Part shown: positions 11,526-22,751 of the stretch, piece after piece
How positions within the stretch are numbered: the first letter of the stretch is position 1
Layout: each line of letters starts with the position of its first letter
Assembly: GCA_021521415.1 (NCBI GenBank)
Contig: JAIQDT010005018.1
Span: 62,001 to 126,000 of the forward strand
DNA: 64,000 bases
Direction: 5' to 3'
Origin: Bidens hawaiensis
Lineage: Eukaryota > Streptophyta > Magnoliopsida > Asterales > Asteraceae
The notes under the pieces: generated by a model
Databases searched by the model: none
Told to the model about the DNA's origin: nothing
The model's input: the letters and a program-made list of their open reading frames with translations, nothing else
Program-made: the position numbers and the translations under genes

Positions 11526-11538
11526 ACGAGGGGGAGTT
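11526..11538 (+). promoter_or_regulatory. polypurine tract of copia-1
   Basis: ACGAGGGGGAGTT lies directly before TGTTGATATACG, the start of the 3' LTR. PPTs prime plus-strand DNA synthesis in LTR elements. Confidence 0.75.
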
Positions 11539-11910
11539 TGTTGATATACGTTTATGCGTCTCGGTCTTTTTTAATGTATTAGGTCTTTTATGTAAAGTAT
11601 AGGGGTATTTTGGTAAATGTATAGCATATTCGTCACGTGTGAGGCTCATTCGTTAGAGTAGATAATAACGAATGAGTTCCTGTATGTTTGTAAGTATTCA
11701 TTCGTTAGTCATGTTGACGAATGTGAACAACAAATGTGTTGATTCGTTAGTATAACGTATAGGAGTTAACGTATGATAGTGAATGATGCTCATTCGTTAT
11801 GACTTGTATAACGAATGAGGTCATGATATAATGCTAAATATATATGTTTCTCTTGTATATTTTATTTAATATTTAATTACTTTTTGTTTGTTTTTAGTCA
11901 AGATTTGTAT
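11539..11910 (+). mobile_element. truncated 3' LTR (U3) of copia-1
   Basis: Starts TGTTGATATACG immediately after the PPT. The U3 has repeated CATTCGTTA/TAACGAATG motifs from 11640 to 11830, then a TATA-like box TAAATATATATG (about 11834-11846). About 65 bases later the sequence changes abruptly to Athila LTR. R and U5 are missing, and no 5' LTR partner is visible at 2.5 kb. Confidence 0.6.
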
Positions 11911-13410
11911 ACTACTAACATTGTTATGTTTTGTAGGTTCTGGAGTTGATCGTGATAAAAAAGGGCGAAAACGAGTAAAAACGAGAAGCCGGAACGTGTC
12001 AGGAAGGAACCGAAAGGAGAACCGGTTAGACCAGGCCGGTCAAACCGCCCCCTACTCCCATGCGCCTCGCCACGCAACCATGGGGGCACTCCATGGCCGC
12101 TCGGCGCCTATACTCCCAATTTCCATACAGTTTTCGTTTTTTGTTCAGTATTGGGCCCGATTTCAGTAATAACACCCTTAACCTTAACCTGAACAATACC
12201 CTACAGCCACCAGACAAATTTGGAGTTTACGAGAGCTATTATTCGAGATTCTTGGTGGTTTTGAAGGCAAGAGAGCATCTGGTGAAGAGGTATACGTTCA
12301 AGAGTGAAGATTACGGGTTTTATCACATTTGATTTTCCGTTCTTTATTATTTCACCATGTTTTCTGATTTATTTACTTTGTTTGATTTTGATTACATGTT
12401 GCTAGGCTAAACTTTATAAACTACCTAGATTGTGATGAACCTTTGTTTGGTTTGATTTTGATTGGGATTCGTTTCGTTATGGATTTTATGTTTTAAGTAA
12501 ATTGTTGAGTTTGATTTAGTTGATGCAGATGATTACTTGGTTTTCTTTGCTTAGGTTTATTGTTTCACATTACCCTTGTTGATTGTTTCATAGGATATGG
12601 TTTTGTTAGGTCATTTACTGTGTGTTCTTGACTAGTTTGTGATTGAATTCGAATAAGATTGTTGAAACAATAAAACTAATCAAATAAATTAAAGTGAGAT
12701 GCTAGCCTAGAAAGCTGTAAGGTGATAGGTTATTGATAGATCTTTGTTGGCCAGGATTGCTAGATTTAGTTCTTCGTAAGGAGTCTGTCAAGGTTAGATT
12801 GTCAGCTTAGTCTATTAATACAATTGAGTCTACTTAGCTATCTTTGATTACTTCACTGAAAAGATACTTAAACATAAACAATTAGATAACCTTAAGGAAG
12901 TTTAATATTTAAAACTGGTGTGTCTTAAAACTTGTTAGAAAGTCATAGGTGTCTTCTTGAAGGTCAAGGGTCCTGTTCGGGTTGTCTTTCAAGAGTTTAT
13001 CTTACGTTCCAAGTTCCGTAACTTAGGGGATTTTAGCCTAGGTTGTTACTTTAATTAGCGGAATTAATCTAAGTAATTTATTAGTTTATTCATATTTTAA
13101 TTAATTAGGGTTTTGAGTGTATTAATATTATAATCATTTAGGGTTAAGTAAACATTATAGTTTATTATTTAATTAATTAGGGTTTAATTTTAGTTTAATA
13201 GTATTTAATTTAAAAACCCCCTTAAACAATATTAATAAATAGTCGTGTCATTTATCCGAGTTTAACTTGCTAGTTACGTAATTCAAAGAGTCTCGTGGGT
13301 TCGATATCCATACTCACTTAGCTGTACTAGAGTCAACTGGTACACTTGTCGGTTAGTAGCTTAAGTTAAGTTTAAGAGTCTAGAGTATTACTTAGTGTCT
13401 AGATGAGCAT

Positions 13411-13970
13411 TGTTGGTGCATTTTGTGACCGTCGCTATGCAATTCTGATCAGCGGAAACGAAGTACAAAGTTAGAACAACTTCGCCATAGGCGAAGTTAT
13501 AACAACTTCGCCGTAGGCGAAGTTGTAACAACTTCTGCCATAGGCGAAGTTAGAATAACTTCGCCATAGGCGAAGTTATAACAACTTCGCCTACTGAAGC
13601 CCAGGCCCGAGAATGTGTCTTGTTTAGGTTTAGTAATCCAGAAATTAGTGTGTGTTTTGAGCAGTTTGTTTGGAGAGAGTAAGAGACAAGGAGAGTCGTG
13701 TGAGACGACCCGAGGTAGAGCTCACCTCGGGCCAGTCGTGTTTTTTGTTTGGTTACGGTATGTAACGTGTTTGTTTGATTATTTTATAAGAATCTGCAGA
13801 TTTGATTATCCCGTTCTTGTATTTGTTCGTGTATTTGTTCGGGTATGTGTTTATGTACGTGTATAATCGTGTTCTTCGTCTTTTACACCAATAAACGAGT
13901 CTAGGAGGATTCCGCACTCCAAGACATCGTGCGGATCTCGTATCGATCAGCGACATCGGGGGGACTTACA
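13411..13970 (+). repeat. left LTR of the non-autonomous element
   Basis: Contains a row of near-perfect hairpins at 13470-13600: AACTTCGCC, three bases, then GGCGAAGTT, four times with slight variation. It lacks the TATA stretch present in the right LTR at about 15327-15342. Confidence 0.9.
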
Positions 13971-13972
13971 AG

Positions 13973-13985
13973 TGGTATCAGAGCC
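13973..13985 (+). promoter_or_regulatory. primer-binding site (initiator-Met tRNA type)
   Basis: TGGTATCAGAGCC, separated from the LTR end by AG. This is the standard complement of the 3' end of plant initiator methionine tRNA. Confidence 0.9.
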
Positions 13986-14049
13986 TTAGGCTCTTATGCT
14001 ATGGTTCGAGATCGGCGTTTTGGTGTTTCTGGCACGAATCTGATGCGTT

Positions 14050-14230
14050 CTTGGCTGAACAGCGCCGCAGGCGAAGTTATGGGATTCAGGCGAAGTTGCC
14101 GTCATTGCTCGTAGGGTTTCGGCGATGTTATTGGCCAGGCGAAGTTAGCAGCCAAGCGAAGTTTTAGCCAGGCGAAGTTATAGCCAGGCGAAGTTATGGA
14201 CAGGCGAAGTTGACTTTAGGCGAAGTTAAC
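14050..14230 (+). repeat. array of GGCGAAGTT direct repeats in the internal region
   Basis: Eight or nine copies of (G/A)GCGAAGTT in the same orientation at 14056-14225, with spacing of 11-50 bases. The LTR carries the same 9-mer, but there in inverted pairs. Confidence 0.85.
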
Positions 14231-15040
14231 GAGAAAAAAAAAAGTGTTTTGGAGTTTTCGTCTGTATGGCCAGGTGTACACGATTATTGTGAGACCGGAG
14301 ATGTTGTTCCGTCAACGAGTGAAACTTGTTATCTCTGGGTCTTACGTGTGAACAAATACGTGTCAACTCTGGATATGGAGTTGAGTTTGTGAATGGGATA
14401 TTGATTGAAACTGGATATTGACACATATTTGGGTGTTTGTGGGCAATGAAATTGTTGTTGTTCGAGGTTGACCAACTGAAGAAAGTCAAATTGAACTGAA
14501 GGTTTTTGTCATTACTGGATTGCGGTCAGAGCATATTATTTATGTTATTTTCAAGGCGTTCGAGAATTGGATCCTGAAACGTGATGCTTATTTATTAGAG
14601 TGAAAATTCTGAAACAAGTTGGATTTAATCGGGAACTAAAGTGTTTATGTTCTTGATCGTTATCCCTGGTGATTGAAGATGCTTTGGATTAATTAATGGT
14701 CATGTGTTAGATTCTGTCAAGGTGGTTTTGTGATGAAATTGATCACTTGATGTTGAGTAGTTGAAGATTAAACCTTATCGTATGCCGACGAGTTGGTGAA
14801 GTTGTGGAGGAAGCCCAACTTCACGTGTTGGTGAAGTCAGATGGACTCACGTGATTGGTTGAGATGATCTATTGGCACGAGGATGCATGCATTTCAAAGA
14901 CCTCAATCGTTATAGTCGGAGAAGCTTACACTGAAGGGAAGATCTGATATGGAAGACGCTGGGTGATTGGTAGATTTGTGAAGCTACATGACAGATTCAG
15001 ACACGGCTGGTTGACTGCAAACAGAAGATCATCAGTTAAG

Positions 15041-15120
15041 AGGGGGACTGTTGGTGCATGTCGTGTAACAGATGATCTTTTGTGTTTGTTAGAATTGAGA
15101 GCAACGGTCAAAGGGGAGAC
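15041..15120 (+). promoter_or_regulatory. duplicated PPT and LTR start before the right LTR
   Basis: AGGGGGAC followed by TGTTGGTGCATG at 15041-15060, and 72 bases later AAAGGGGAGAC followed by TGTTGGTGCATT at 15110-15132. The first junction leads into sequence unlike the real LTR after about 11 bases. Confidence 0.7.
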
Positions 15121-15699
15121 TGTTGGTGCATTTTGTGACCGTCGCTATGCAATTCTGATCAGCGGAAACGAAGTACGAAGTTAGAACAACTTCGCCATTG
15201 GCGAAGTTATAACAACTTCACCGTAGGCGAAGTTGTAACAACTTCTGCCATAGGCGAAGTTAGAATAACTTCGCTATAGGCGAAGTTATAACAACTTCGC
15301 CTACTGAAGCCCAGGCCCGAGAATGTTTTATATATATATACGTGTGTCTTGTTTAGGTTTAGTAATCCAGAAATTAGTGTGTGTTTTGAGCAGTTTGTTT
15401 GGAGAGAGTAAGAGACAAGGAGAGTCGTGTGAGACGACCCGAGGTAGAGCTCACCTCGGGTCAGTCGTGTTTTTTGTTTGGTTACGGTATGTAACGTGTT
15501 TGTTTGATTATTATATAAGAATCTGCAGATTTGATTATCCCGTTCTTGTATTTGTTCGTGTATTTGTTCGTGTATGTGTTTATGTACGTGTATAATCGTG
15601 TTCTTCGTCTTTTACACCAATAAACGAGTCTAGGAGGATTCCGCACTCCAAGACATCGTGCGGATCTCGTATCGATCAGCGACATCGGGGGGACTTACA
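15121..15699 (+). repeat. right LTR of the non-autonomous element
   Basis: Same as the left LTR except for about seven substitutions and an extra TA-rich piece near 15327-15342 (TTTATATATATATACG) that supplies a TATA box directly after the hairpin array. The left copy has lost this piece, or the right one gained it. Confidence 0.9.
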
Positions 15700-15750
15700 A
15701 GCATATTTTAGTTACTAAATTGTTTGACTACTTTTAGCACATCAAGTTTT

Positions 15751-15768
15751 TGGCGCCGTTGCCGGGGA
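15751..15768 (+). promoter_or_regulatory. Athila primer-binding site
   Basis: TGGCGCCGTTGCCGGGGA lies six bases after the 5' LTR end. This sequence is usual for Athila/Tat elements and is generally assigned to a tRNA-Asp primer. Confidence 0.9.
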
Positions 15769-15931
15769 CTCTTGGCGATTGCGTTATTAGCTTTGATTAG
15801 ACTTTACTTTTGACATACGTGCTATTTGTTTTATTTTTCTTGAGTCGTAGGTGTCTAATTTAATTTTAGTTTATTTTTTTTTAATTTTTATTTTTAGTAT
15901 ACTAACTTGGTCTGTTGCGTTTTTCAGGTAT

Positions 15932-17560
15932 ATGCCACATCTTTGTTCGCAAGGACCACCATTAGATAATCTTGGATTTTCTTCATTGAATACCGAGGCT
16001 AGTTCGGCAGCAGAGAAACACCCGTCAGAAGCTGGTTCTATACCAAAGTCATCACCACATAGTTCAACAAAAAAAAGTCCGAGAAATCAACCAGAAGTCC
16101 AAATGGCCGATGATAGAACAGTTGCTGCACAAGCCTTCGATGGTTTAACCGGAAACCAGTTGTGCATAATCATTCCTGAGATCTACAATCCTAACTCATG
16201 GCAGATTCCGCCATACGTTATGAACTCGCTCGTTCAAACTAACCAATTTCATGGGCGTGATGACGAGGATGCACCGACACACATTAACCGGCTCTACCGC
16301 ATTTTAAAACTTTTTAATTTACAATGTGCTACTGAAGATGCTATTTTGTTACTTCTTTTCCCTTTTTCACTTGCAGAAAAGGCATCTCTTTGGCTTGACA
16401 CTCAGCCACCTGGCACGTTCACCAATTCGGAAGCACTTCGTTTAGTTTTTATCAAGAAATACTTCCCACCTGCTAAATCAGCTCATCTTCGTGATCAGAT
16501 TCACTCTTTTCACATGGAGCCGGATGAACCATATTCTCATGCTTGGAGCGCTTTCAAAATCTGTTGTCTCGTTGTTCACATAATGTTCTCACACCATGGC
16601 CTCTCGTGGAGAAGTTTTACAATGGGCTGAACTACGAAACCCAAGTTCGTTTCGACACGACTGCGGGAGGAAATCTAATGGCTAAGAAAAATGTCACCGA
16701 ATGTAACGAGATGTTTGAAAGCTTTGCTCAATCAGAATACGCCAAAGGTCCACATCACGGGAATTCCACTCCCGTCACTAGTACACCCTCATTTTCTTGA
16801 GGTGTGCACTAGATCAATCTGGGTACTAGTGTGGCTACTGCCTTGGAATCAATAACTAGAGAGGTGAAGGAACTTAAGACAATGGTAGATAAGTTTGGGT
16901 TTTGTATGGGTGGATATGGAACTTTGGAGTGCCCGTTGATGAATCAAGAGGTCGATTTTGTTGCTGGTCAGAATTGGTTTCCCAACAATTACAACAACAA
17001 CAATCAGAATTGGAACACCTACAAGAAGCCAAATCGAAATAACTCCAATTGGCGTCCGTCAGGCGCACCACATGGCTTTCAAAATTCTTATAATCAAGGA
17101 CAAGGTCAGTATTTCAATAATAATAATAACAATGGTACTAATGTTCAAAATAATGTGCAGGATTCGAATGGTGGAATAGGACGCTTAGAGGATATGATGA
17201 AGCAAATCCTGGAGAGAGATCAAGCTACACAGAAAAGGTTCACCGAGCACGACGTACTCTTCAATAAACAACAATCATCATTACTTGACCTTCAAAGGTC
17301 CGTGGGCGATATTGCTCGGCGTCTCAACGAAAGGCCTCATGGACAGTTTTCTAGTACTACTCAATCGGCAGCACAATTGAAAGCCATTACTACTCGTAGC
17401 GGAAGGATTTTGGGTCCCGAGGTAGTTAAAGAAATGATTGAAGTTGAAGATGTGGAGGTAGAAGATGAAGAGATTGAGATGGAAGTTCTGGTTAAGACAC
17501 AAGGTAAAACACCAATTATTGAGCCACAAGTTGAGAAAAAGCCGGTTGAAGTTCGACCAC
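15932..17560 (+). pseudogene. Athila gag remnant
   Basis: Starts with ATG 15932 (MPHLCSQGPPLDN). The conserved capsid part is QTNQFHGRDDEDAPTHINRL, then LFPFSLAEKASLWL and FIKKYFPPAKSAHLRDQI (about 16225-16500), as in Athila gag (retrotransposon gag family). A frameshift near 16550 moves the frame (continuing YNGLNYETQ...), and a stop at 16798-16800 cuts it before it resumes at 16831. Asparagine-rich sequence follows (16980-17150), then QAKAITTRSGR-like LKAITTRSGRILG (17380). No CCHC knuckle is visible. Gag would form the particle core; this copy cannot make an intact protein. Confidence 0.85.
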
Positions 17561-20040
17561 CACACATCATTGATCTTGCCCATGTCCCGTATCCCTCTCG
17601 TCTAAAGCATCAAAAGTACACGAGGGAATACAGGCACTTTCTATATATGTTCCGACAATTGAAGATCAATCTTTCGTTTATTAAAGGTCTCCAACACATT
17701 CCAAAATATGCAACATTTTTGAAAGATTTACTCAATAGAAAAGATTGGTTGAGAGAGGTTTTATCTATTCCACTAAGCGTGGATTGTTCGAAAGTAGTGT
17801 TAAATCGGGTCCTGGAAAAGTTGTCGGATCCGGGTGTGTTTACGATTCCGTGTATGTTTGGAAGTGATATGACGAGTCAAGCGTTGGCGGATTTGAGTGC
17901 TAGTATTAATCTTATTTCATTTTGTTTATATGAGAAGTTGGAGTTAGGCGATCTTACACTAACTCTCATGTCGTTGTCGTTGGCGGATCGTTCGGTTAAA
18001 TATCCTCGGGGTATTATTAAGAATTTGCTAGTGAAAGTGGACAAATTTGTTTTTCTAGTGGATTTTGTAGTACTTGATATGGAGGCTGACGAAAGGGTTC
18101 CCATTATTCTTGGTTGCCCGTTTTTGCGAACAATGAAGACTCTTATTGATGTGTATGATGGGAGGATCATGCTTAGGGTTGGTGATGAGAATGTTACTTA
18201 TGATGTTGCTAAGTCGATGAAGCACCCAGGTGATCATGATGATTTTGGTGGTCCATGCCATTCGGTTTATATTCTTAACTCTTTTATTATGGTTTTTGAT
18301 ACGTGTCTTGATTATATTTGCAGAGCCGATCTTGTTGGGATGGATGTGGATGAAGAGTTGAAGAAAGAGTTAGTGGATGACTTTTCTTGTTTGGCGGAGA
18401 TTATGGAGGTTAGTGAGGTTATTTGTGGGAAAGATGTAGAAAAACCCGCTCTGTTGGAACTGAAAGCTCTTCTGTCACATTTGGAGTATGCTTACCTTGA
18501 AGAGGGTTCAAATTTTCCCGTTATTGTTTCTTCCAAATTGACGGAGGAAGAAAAGCCAAATTTGATAGAAGTGTTGAAGTTGCATAAGGGGGCGATTTCA
18601 TGGATACTTTCGGATATTCAAGGTATTAGTTTCGCTTATTATACCCAACGGATTTTGATGGAAGATGAGTATAAACCGGTAGTCCAACCCCAAAGGCGTC
18701 TTAACCCAAACATGCAAGAAGTTTTCAAGAAAGAGGTTTTAAAGTTGATGGATGTCGGGATGATTTACCTTATTTCAGACTCTCCATGGGTAAGCCCAAC
18801 CCAAGTTGTTCCAAAGAAAGGGGGTATGACAGTTGTTATGAATGAGAAGAATGAACTTATCCCTTAGCGCAATGTTATCGGTTGGCGTGTGTGTATTGAT
18901 TATCAGAGGTTGAATGATGCCACTCCGAATGAACATTTTCCGTTGCCGTTCATTGATCAAATGTTGGAGCGTCTTGCAGGTCACCAATATTATTGTTTTC
19001 TTGATGGTTTCTCAGGTTTTTTTCAGATTCCAATCGCACCGGAAGATCAAGAGAAGACGACTTTTACATGTCCGTATGGAACACTTGCGTATCGTCGCAT
19101 GCCATTTGGGTTTTGTAATGCTCCGTCCACTTTTGAACGTTGTATGGTGGCCATTTTTCAAGATCTGATAGAAACGTCCATGGAGGTATTTATAGATGAT
19201 TTTTTGGTTTACGGTAATTCTTTCGTTAAGTATTTGGGTAATCTTGAGAAGATGATGAAAAGGTTCATTGAAACGAAGTTAATGTTGAATTGGGAAAAGT
19301 GTCACTTTATGGTGACGGAAGGGATCATGTTGGGTCATAAGATTTCAAGAGATGGTATAGAGGTGGATCGGGCGAAGATTGATACAATTAGTAGACTTCC
19401 TCCGCCGACAAGTGTAAAGGCTATACGGAGTTTTCTTGGTCATGCGGGTTTTTACCAACGATTTATTAAAGACTTTTTAAAAATTACCCGCCCGATGACC
19501 CGACTATTCGAGAAAGATGTTCCTTTTGTTTTCGATGAAGATTGTTTGAAGGTGTTCAAGTTCTTGAAAGTGCTGAGCGCCCCTGTTCTCGTTTCATCCG
19601 ATTGGGACATGCCTTTTGAGGTCATGTGCGATGCGAGTGATTTTGTAGTTGGGGCTGTTTTGGGGAAAAGGCGTGAGAAAATGTTTCACCCAATTTATTA
19701 TGCAATCAAGACGTTGAATGATGCCGAAGAAAACTACACCACCACCAAAAAGAACTTTGAGCCGTTGTGTTTGTGTTTGACAAGTTTCGGTCATATCTTG
19801 TGCTTTCGAAGACCACCGGTTTTACCGATCATGTAGCTTTGCGTTAACTCTTTCATAAGAAAGGTGCGAAGCCTCGTATTATACGGTGGATTCTTCTACT
19901 TTCAGAGTTTGACATAGAAATCAAAAACAAGAAGGGGACGGAGAATGTAGCGGCGAATCATTTTTCCCGTTTAGAAGATCCAAAGAGAGAGGAGATTCGG
20001 GAAGAAGATATTGGAGATAGTTCCCACGTGAGTATATTGA
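17561..20040 (+). pseudogene. Athila protease, reverse transcriptase and RNase H remnant
   Basis: The frame continues from gag without a break. Protease: ALADLSASINLISFCLYEKL (17881-17945); the usual D-L-G-A-S is D-L-S-A-S. RT: SDSPWVSPTQVVPKKGG (18775-18825), a stop at 18865-18867, then VCIDYQRLNDATP, FPLPFIDQMLERLAG, FLDGFSGFFQIPIAP and the catalytic FIDDFLVYG (about 19189-19215). RNase H: FEVMCDASDFVVGAVLGKR (19615-19670). A frameshift near 19810 moves the frame, and HKKGAKPRIIRWILLLSEFD and KKGTENVAANHFSRLED complete the domain by 20040. One RT stop and several later stops make it inactive. Confidence 0.88.
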
Positions 20041-20089
20041 TTTCCTTGTGGCCGAAACGCAAGGTATGCCATAGTTTACTAATTTGCTA

Positions 20090-21285
20090 ATTATTTATCT
20101 ACCGGCGTTGTGTTGAAGGGAATGACTACACAACAAAAGAAGAAGTTTTACTAGGATGTTGCTCGGTATGTTTGGGACGATTCTTTTCTTTGCAAGATTG
20201 GTGGTGATCAGATTCTTAGACGATGTGTGACGAAAGAAGAAGGGTTGGATATTTTAAAACATGTTCATGCAGGTTTAATGGGAGGTCATCATGGAGCGCA
20301 TGCCACAACTTAGAAGGTATTTGATAGTGGTTTTTATTGGCCGTTGGTTGTGAGAAATGCGATAGAGTTTGTTAAAACATGTGATGCTTGTCAACGCACC
20401 GGTAATATTTCATCAAACAACGAGATGCCCCAAAACCCCATACAAACTCTTGAAAGTTTTTATGTTTGGGGCATTCATTTTATGGGAGCGTTTCCTAATT
20501 CCGGTGGTTAAAAGTATATTTTAGTGACGATATATTATGTTTCCAAGTTGGTTGAAGCCCAAGCATTGTCCACATATGATGCTAGAGTTTTTATGAAATT
20601 TCTCAAAAAGTTGTTTACTCGTTTCGGTACTCAAAGGGCGATTATTAGTTATCAAGGTACTCATTTTTTCAACGTCATCATGGAGAAGGCATTAGCTCGT
20701 TATGGAGTGACTCATCGCACCTCTACCGCTTACCATCCTCAAACGAATGGTCAAGTCAAGAATGCAAATGGATGGGTGAAGTGAATTTTAATAGACGGTG
20801 GGGAGAAGTCGGAAAGATTGGTCGGAGAAATTGGATGACGCGTTATGGGCATTCAGGATCGCGTATAAGACACCGTTGGGTACTACATTGTTTATGCTAG
20901 TTTACGGTAAGTCATGTCATCTTACCGTTGAGTTAGATCACCGGGCGTTTCACGCATTTAAGACGATTAATCTTGATCTTACCGAGGCCGCAAGGAAGAG
21001 ATATTTTCAAATTCATGAGTTGGAGGAACTTCGTGATGCGGCATATTCTCGATCGTTGGATATCAATGAAAAGACGAAAGTGTTGCAACATCGGTGTTTG
21101 ATAAGGTATTATTATTTAACTCTCGTTTGAAGTTATTTGCAGGTAAACTGAGATCAAAGCGGACGGGACAGTATTTGGTGATAGAAGTTTTCCCGTATGG
21201 AGCGATGGAGCTAGAGGATCCGGACAATGGAACTTCATGGAAAGTGAATGGTCATCGTTTAAAGCATTATCTTGGAGGGCCGTAG
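20090..21285 (+). pseudogene. Athila integrase remnant with all three DDE residues changed
   Basis: The zinc-binding part reads HHGAHATT and [11 protein letters not shown] (20290-20410). The catalytic core follows: [10 protein letters not shown] where WGIDFMGPFP is usual (about 20465-20495), IISYQGTHFFN where a D-G-G-T-H-F is usual (20640-20675), and HPQTNGQVKNAN where HPQTNGQVE is usual (20735-20770). So the three acidic residues read H, Y and K. Stops lie at 20310 and 20508-20510, with frame changes near 20780 and 21100. The C-terminal part RTGQYLVIEVFPYGAMELED ends at 21285 with LKHYLGGP, close to the normal end of Athila integrase. Confidence 0.85.
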
Positions 21286-21639
21286 GATTCAAACGAGGTG
21301 GAGGAAACTCCCCTCGATCCATCGAATTAAATCATCGAAGAGGTTCTTGAGTGAAAACCAAGTGTAGAGTTTGTATATTTTATTTTATTTTTATTTTTAT
21401 TTTTCATGTTTTTATTTTCTTTGAGTCACTAACAATAGTTTTGTAGTTTTGTTTGTGTCATTGAGTCGTTTCAAAGAATCATCACCATCATGAAGAGAGA
21501 ATTTGACGAGAAATCAAGAGGTTCCAGGTAAGTTTTGCACATAAAAATGACATAAAATGGGCATAAAAAGACTTTGTAATTTTTTGAAATTTTTTCTAAG
21601 GCATTAAGGCATCAAACATTCAAAATTTTCTATAAAAAA

Positions 21640-21765
21640 CACCTCGTCGCTCCGCGCGACGAGGTACGAGAACCACACCGTGCGACGCGGAGACAAATTG
21701 CACCAGGTAGGCGCCGCGTAGCGCGACCATGGGGTACTCCATGGCCGCGCGGCGAGGTCTTGTGG
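21640..21765 (+). promoter_or_regulatory. GC-rich LTR motif copied in the Athila spacer
   Basis: GCGACCATGGGG, then TACTCCATGGCC, then GCGCGGCG at 21721-21755. The 5' LTR has CAACCATGGGGGCACTCC and ATGGCCGCTCGGCG (12077-12108), and the 3' LTR has CGACCATGGGGGCACATC and ATGGCCACGCGGCG (25615-25648). The spacer copy additionally has an inverted pair CTCGTCGC / GCGACGAG at 21643-21664. Confidence 0.65.
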
Positions 21766-22452
21766 GTCAGTTCCATTTTTTTTTTATTTTTACACTACTT
21801 TATATCCTTTTTCATCAAATTTTCAAAACCCCCTTTCTCCCTCAACCAAAACCCACGAACCCTAACCCCTTTCTTTACCAAATCAACCATTTTTACACCC
21901 TTTTTCACCAAATTAAACCTTAAAATCATCATAATATCATCACATTATCATAACCCACCATTAATTTTAACCCACTCTTCACCATTCAAGTCACTTGCAC
22001 TTCATTTAAATTCCAAAATTTTGCAACGTTAAGCCTTGTTTTCTTCACGCAAAGGTATGGTTTCTTGTATTCTTGTATTTCTTATGTATTATTAGTGTTA
22101 GTTTTTGCCTTTATTTGGTTAGTTGGTTGTCGGGTTTGGTTAAGAATATGTTGTAGGAGTTAGTTTTTGGGTGCGGGTCAGTATGGTTTGGTAGATTGTT
22201 TCAGTTTGTTGGGTTGGAATGTTTTGAAAGATTGTTTTCGTGGTTGCGGTTGGGTCGGTTTGGGTTTAACCGAGCGTATCTAGTGTTGAGGTATTGGTTT
22301 TGAGATGTTGAACGTAAAACTTTTAATTGGCGAAACGAGGTGGAAACCGGTATCATAAAAACTATATATTTTGCCAAATATTGTTTTTCCACTTGTTTTT
22401 TACTCAGTGTCGGTTTGTTGGCACTTGGGCTCAATTGGGACAATTAAAGTGC

Positions 22453-22471
22453 GGGGGGGGGGGGGGGGGGG
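22453..22471 (+). repeat. G19 homopolymer
   Basis: Nineteen consecutive G on the plus strand, preceded by TTAAAGTGC. The 3' PPT-like site at 24789 reads TTAAGTGTGGGGATGGG, so the run probably grew from a PPT-like TTAAAGTGNGGGGG. Its exact length is prone to sequencing error. Confidence 0.85.
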
Positions 22472-22751
22472 TAATGTACATTGAGTTAGTTTTGAATGTT
22501 TATGGTTTTGCAAACTAACTTTGTTGTTTTAAGTTTGGTTTTCCGTTAGCTTTATTTGGAAATAAACCGTTCGTTCGTACTCAATTTCCATTCGGATGAG
22601 TTCGGTTTGAAATATTTTGTAACCCGGATTTCCAAAATTTTATTTATTTTCAGTTTTAAAAAAAAATCCAAAAATTACAAAAATATTTTATTTTTATTTG
22701 TTTATTTACTTACTCCCATTGATTGTTTGTTTGTCTAATTTTGTTTTTAGG

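Larger units (their letters stand above)
13411..15699 (+). mobile_element. non-autonomous (TRIM/LARD-like) LTR element
   Basis: A complete 2,289-bp element inside the Athila 5' LTR. It has LTRs of 560 bp (13411-13970) and 579 bp (15121-15699), both TGTTGGTGCA...ACTTACA, a PBS TGGTATCAGAGCC (13973-13985) two bases after the left LTR, and a PPT (15110-15120) before the right LTR. The target-site duplication AGCAT is perfect (13406-13410 and 15700-15704). The internal 1.15 kb encodes no gag or pol. About seven substitutions separate the LTRs, so the insertion is much younger than its Athila host. It must use proteins of another, copia-like element, as the initiator-Met-type PBS suggests. Confidence 0.93.
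11911..15744 (+). mobile_element. Athila 5' LTR, interrupted at 13411-15704
   Basis: 11911-13410 plus 15705-15744 align with 25461-27475. Shared blocks include GGAGTTGATCGTGAT, GTGCTAGCCTA-like and TAAGGTGATA segments and CATATTTTAGTTACTAAATT. The end ACATCA is followed after six bases by the PBS. The LTR carries GC-rich sequence around 12010-12115 (CCATGGGGGCACTCCATGG) unlike the AT-rich rest. The open frame at 12060-12332 has a frameless counterpart in the other LTR and is not a gene. Confidence 0.8.
21286..22751 (+). other. Athila spacer between pol and ORF2
   Basis: No gene. At 21640-21760 a GC-rich block (CTCCGCGCGACGAGG, GCGCGACCATGGGGTACTCC, ATGGCCGCGCGGCG) repeats the motif found in both LTRs. 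At 22443-22471 AATTAAAGTGC leads into a run of 19 G, resembling a second, central polypurine tract. The short frames here (21729-22032) read AT-rich sequence. Confidence 0.6.

Noticed and set aside
13470..14225. GGCGAAGTT arrays as a CRISPR-like array
   Set aside because: Repeats are 9-mers, spacers are irregular and too short, the host is a plant, and the arrays sit in LTR and internal parts of a defined element.
13615..15685. Duplicated frames of 83-90 and 67 codons
   Set aside because: They lie in the two LTR copies of the non-autonomous element; identity reflects LTR identity, not a gene family.
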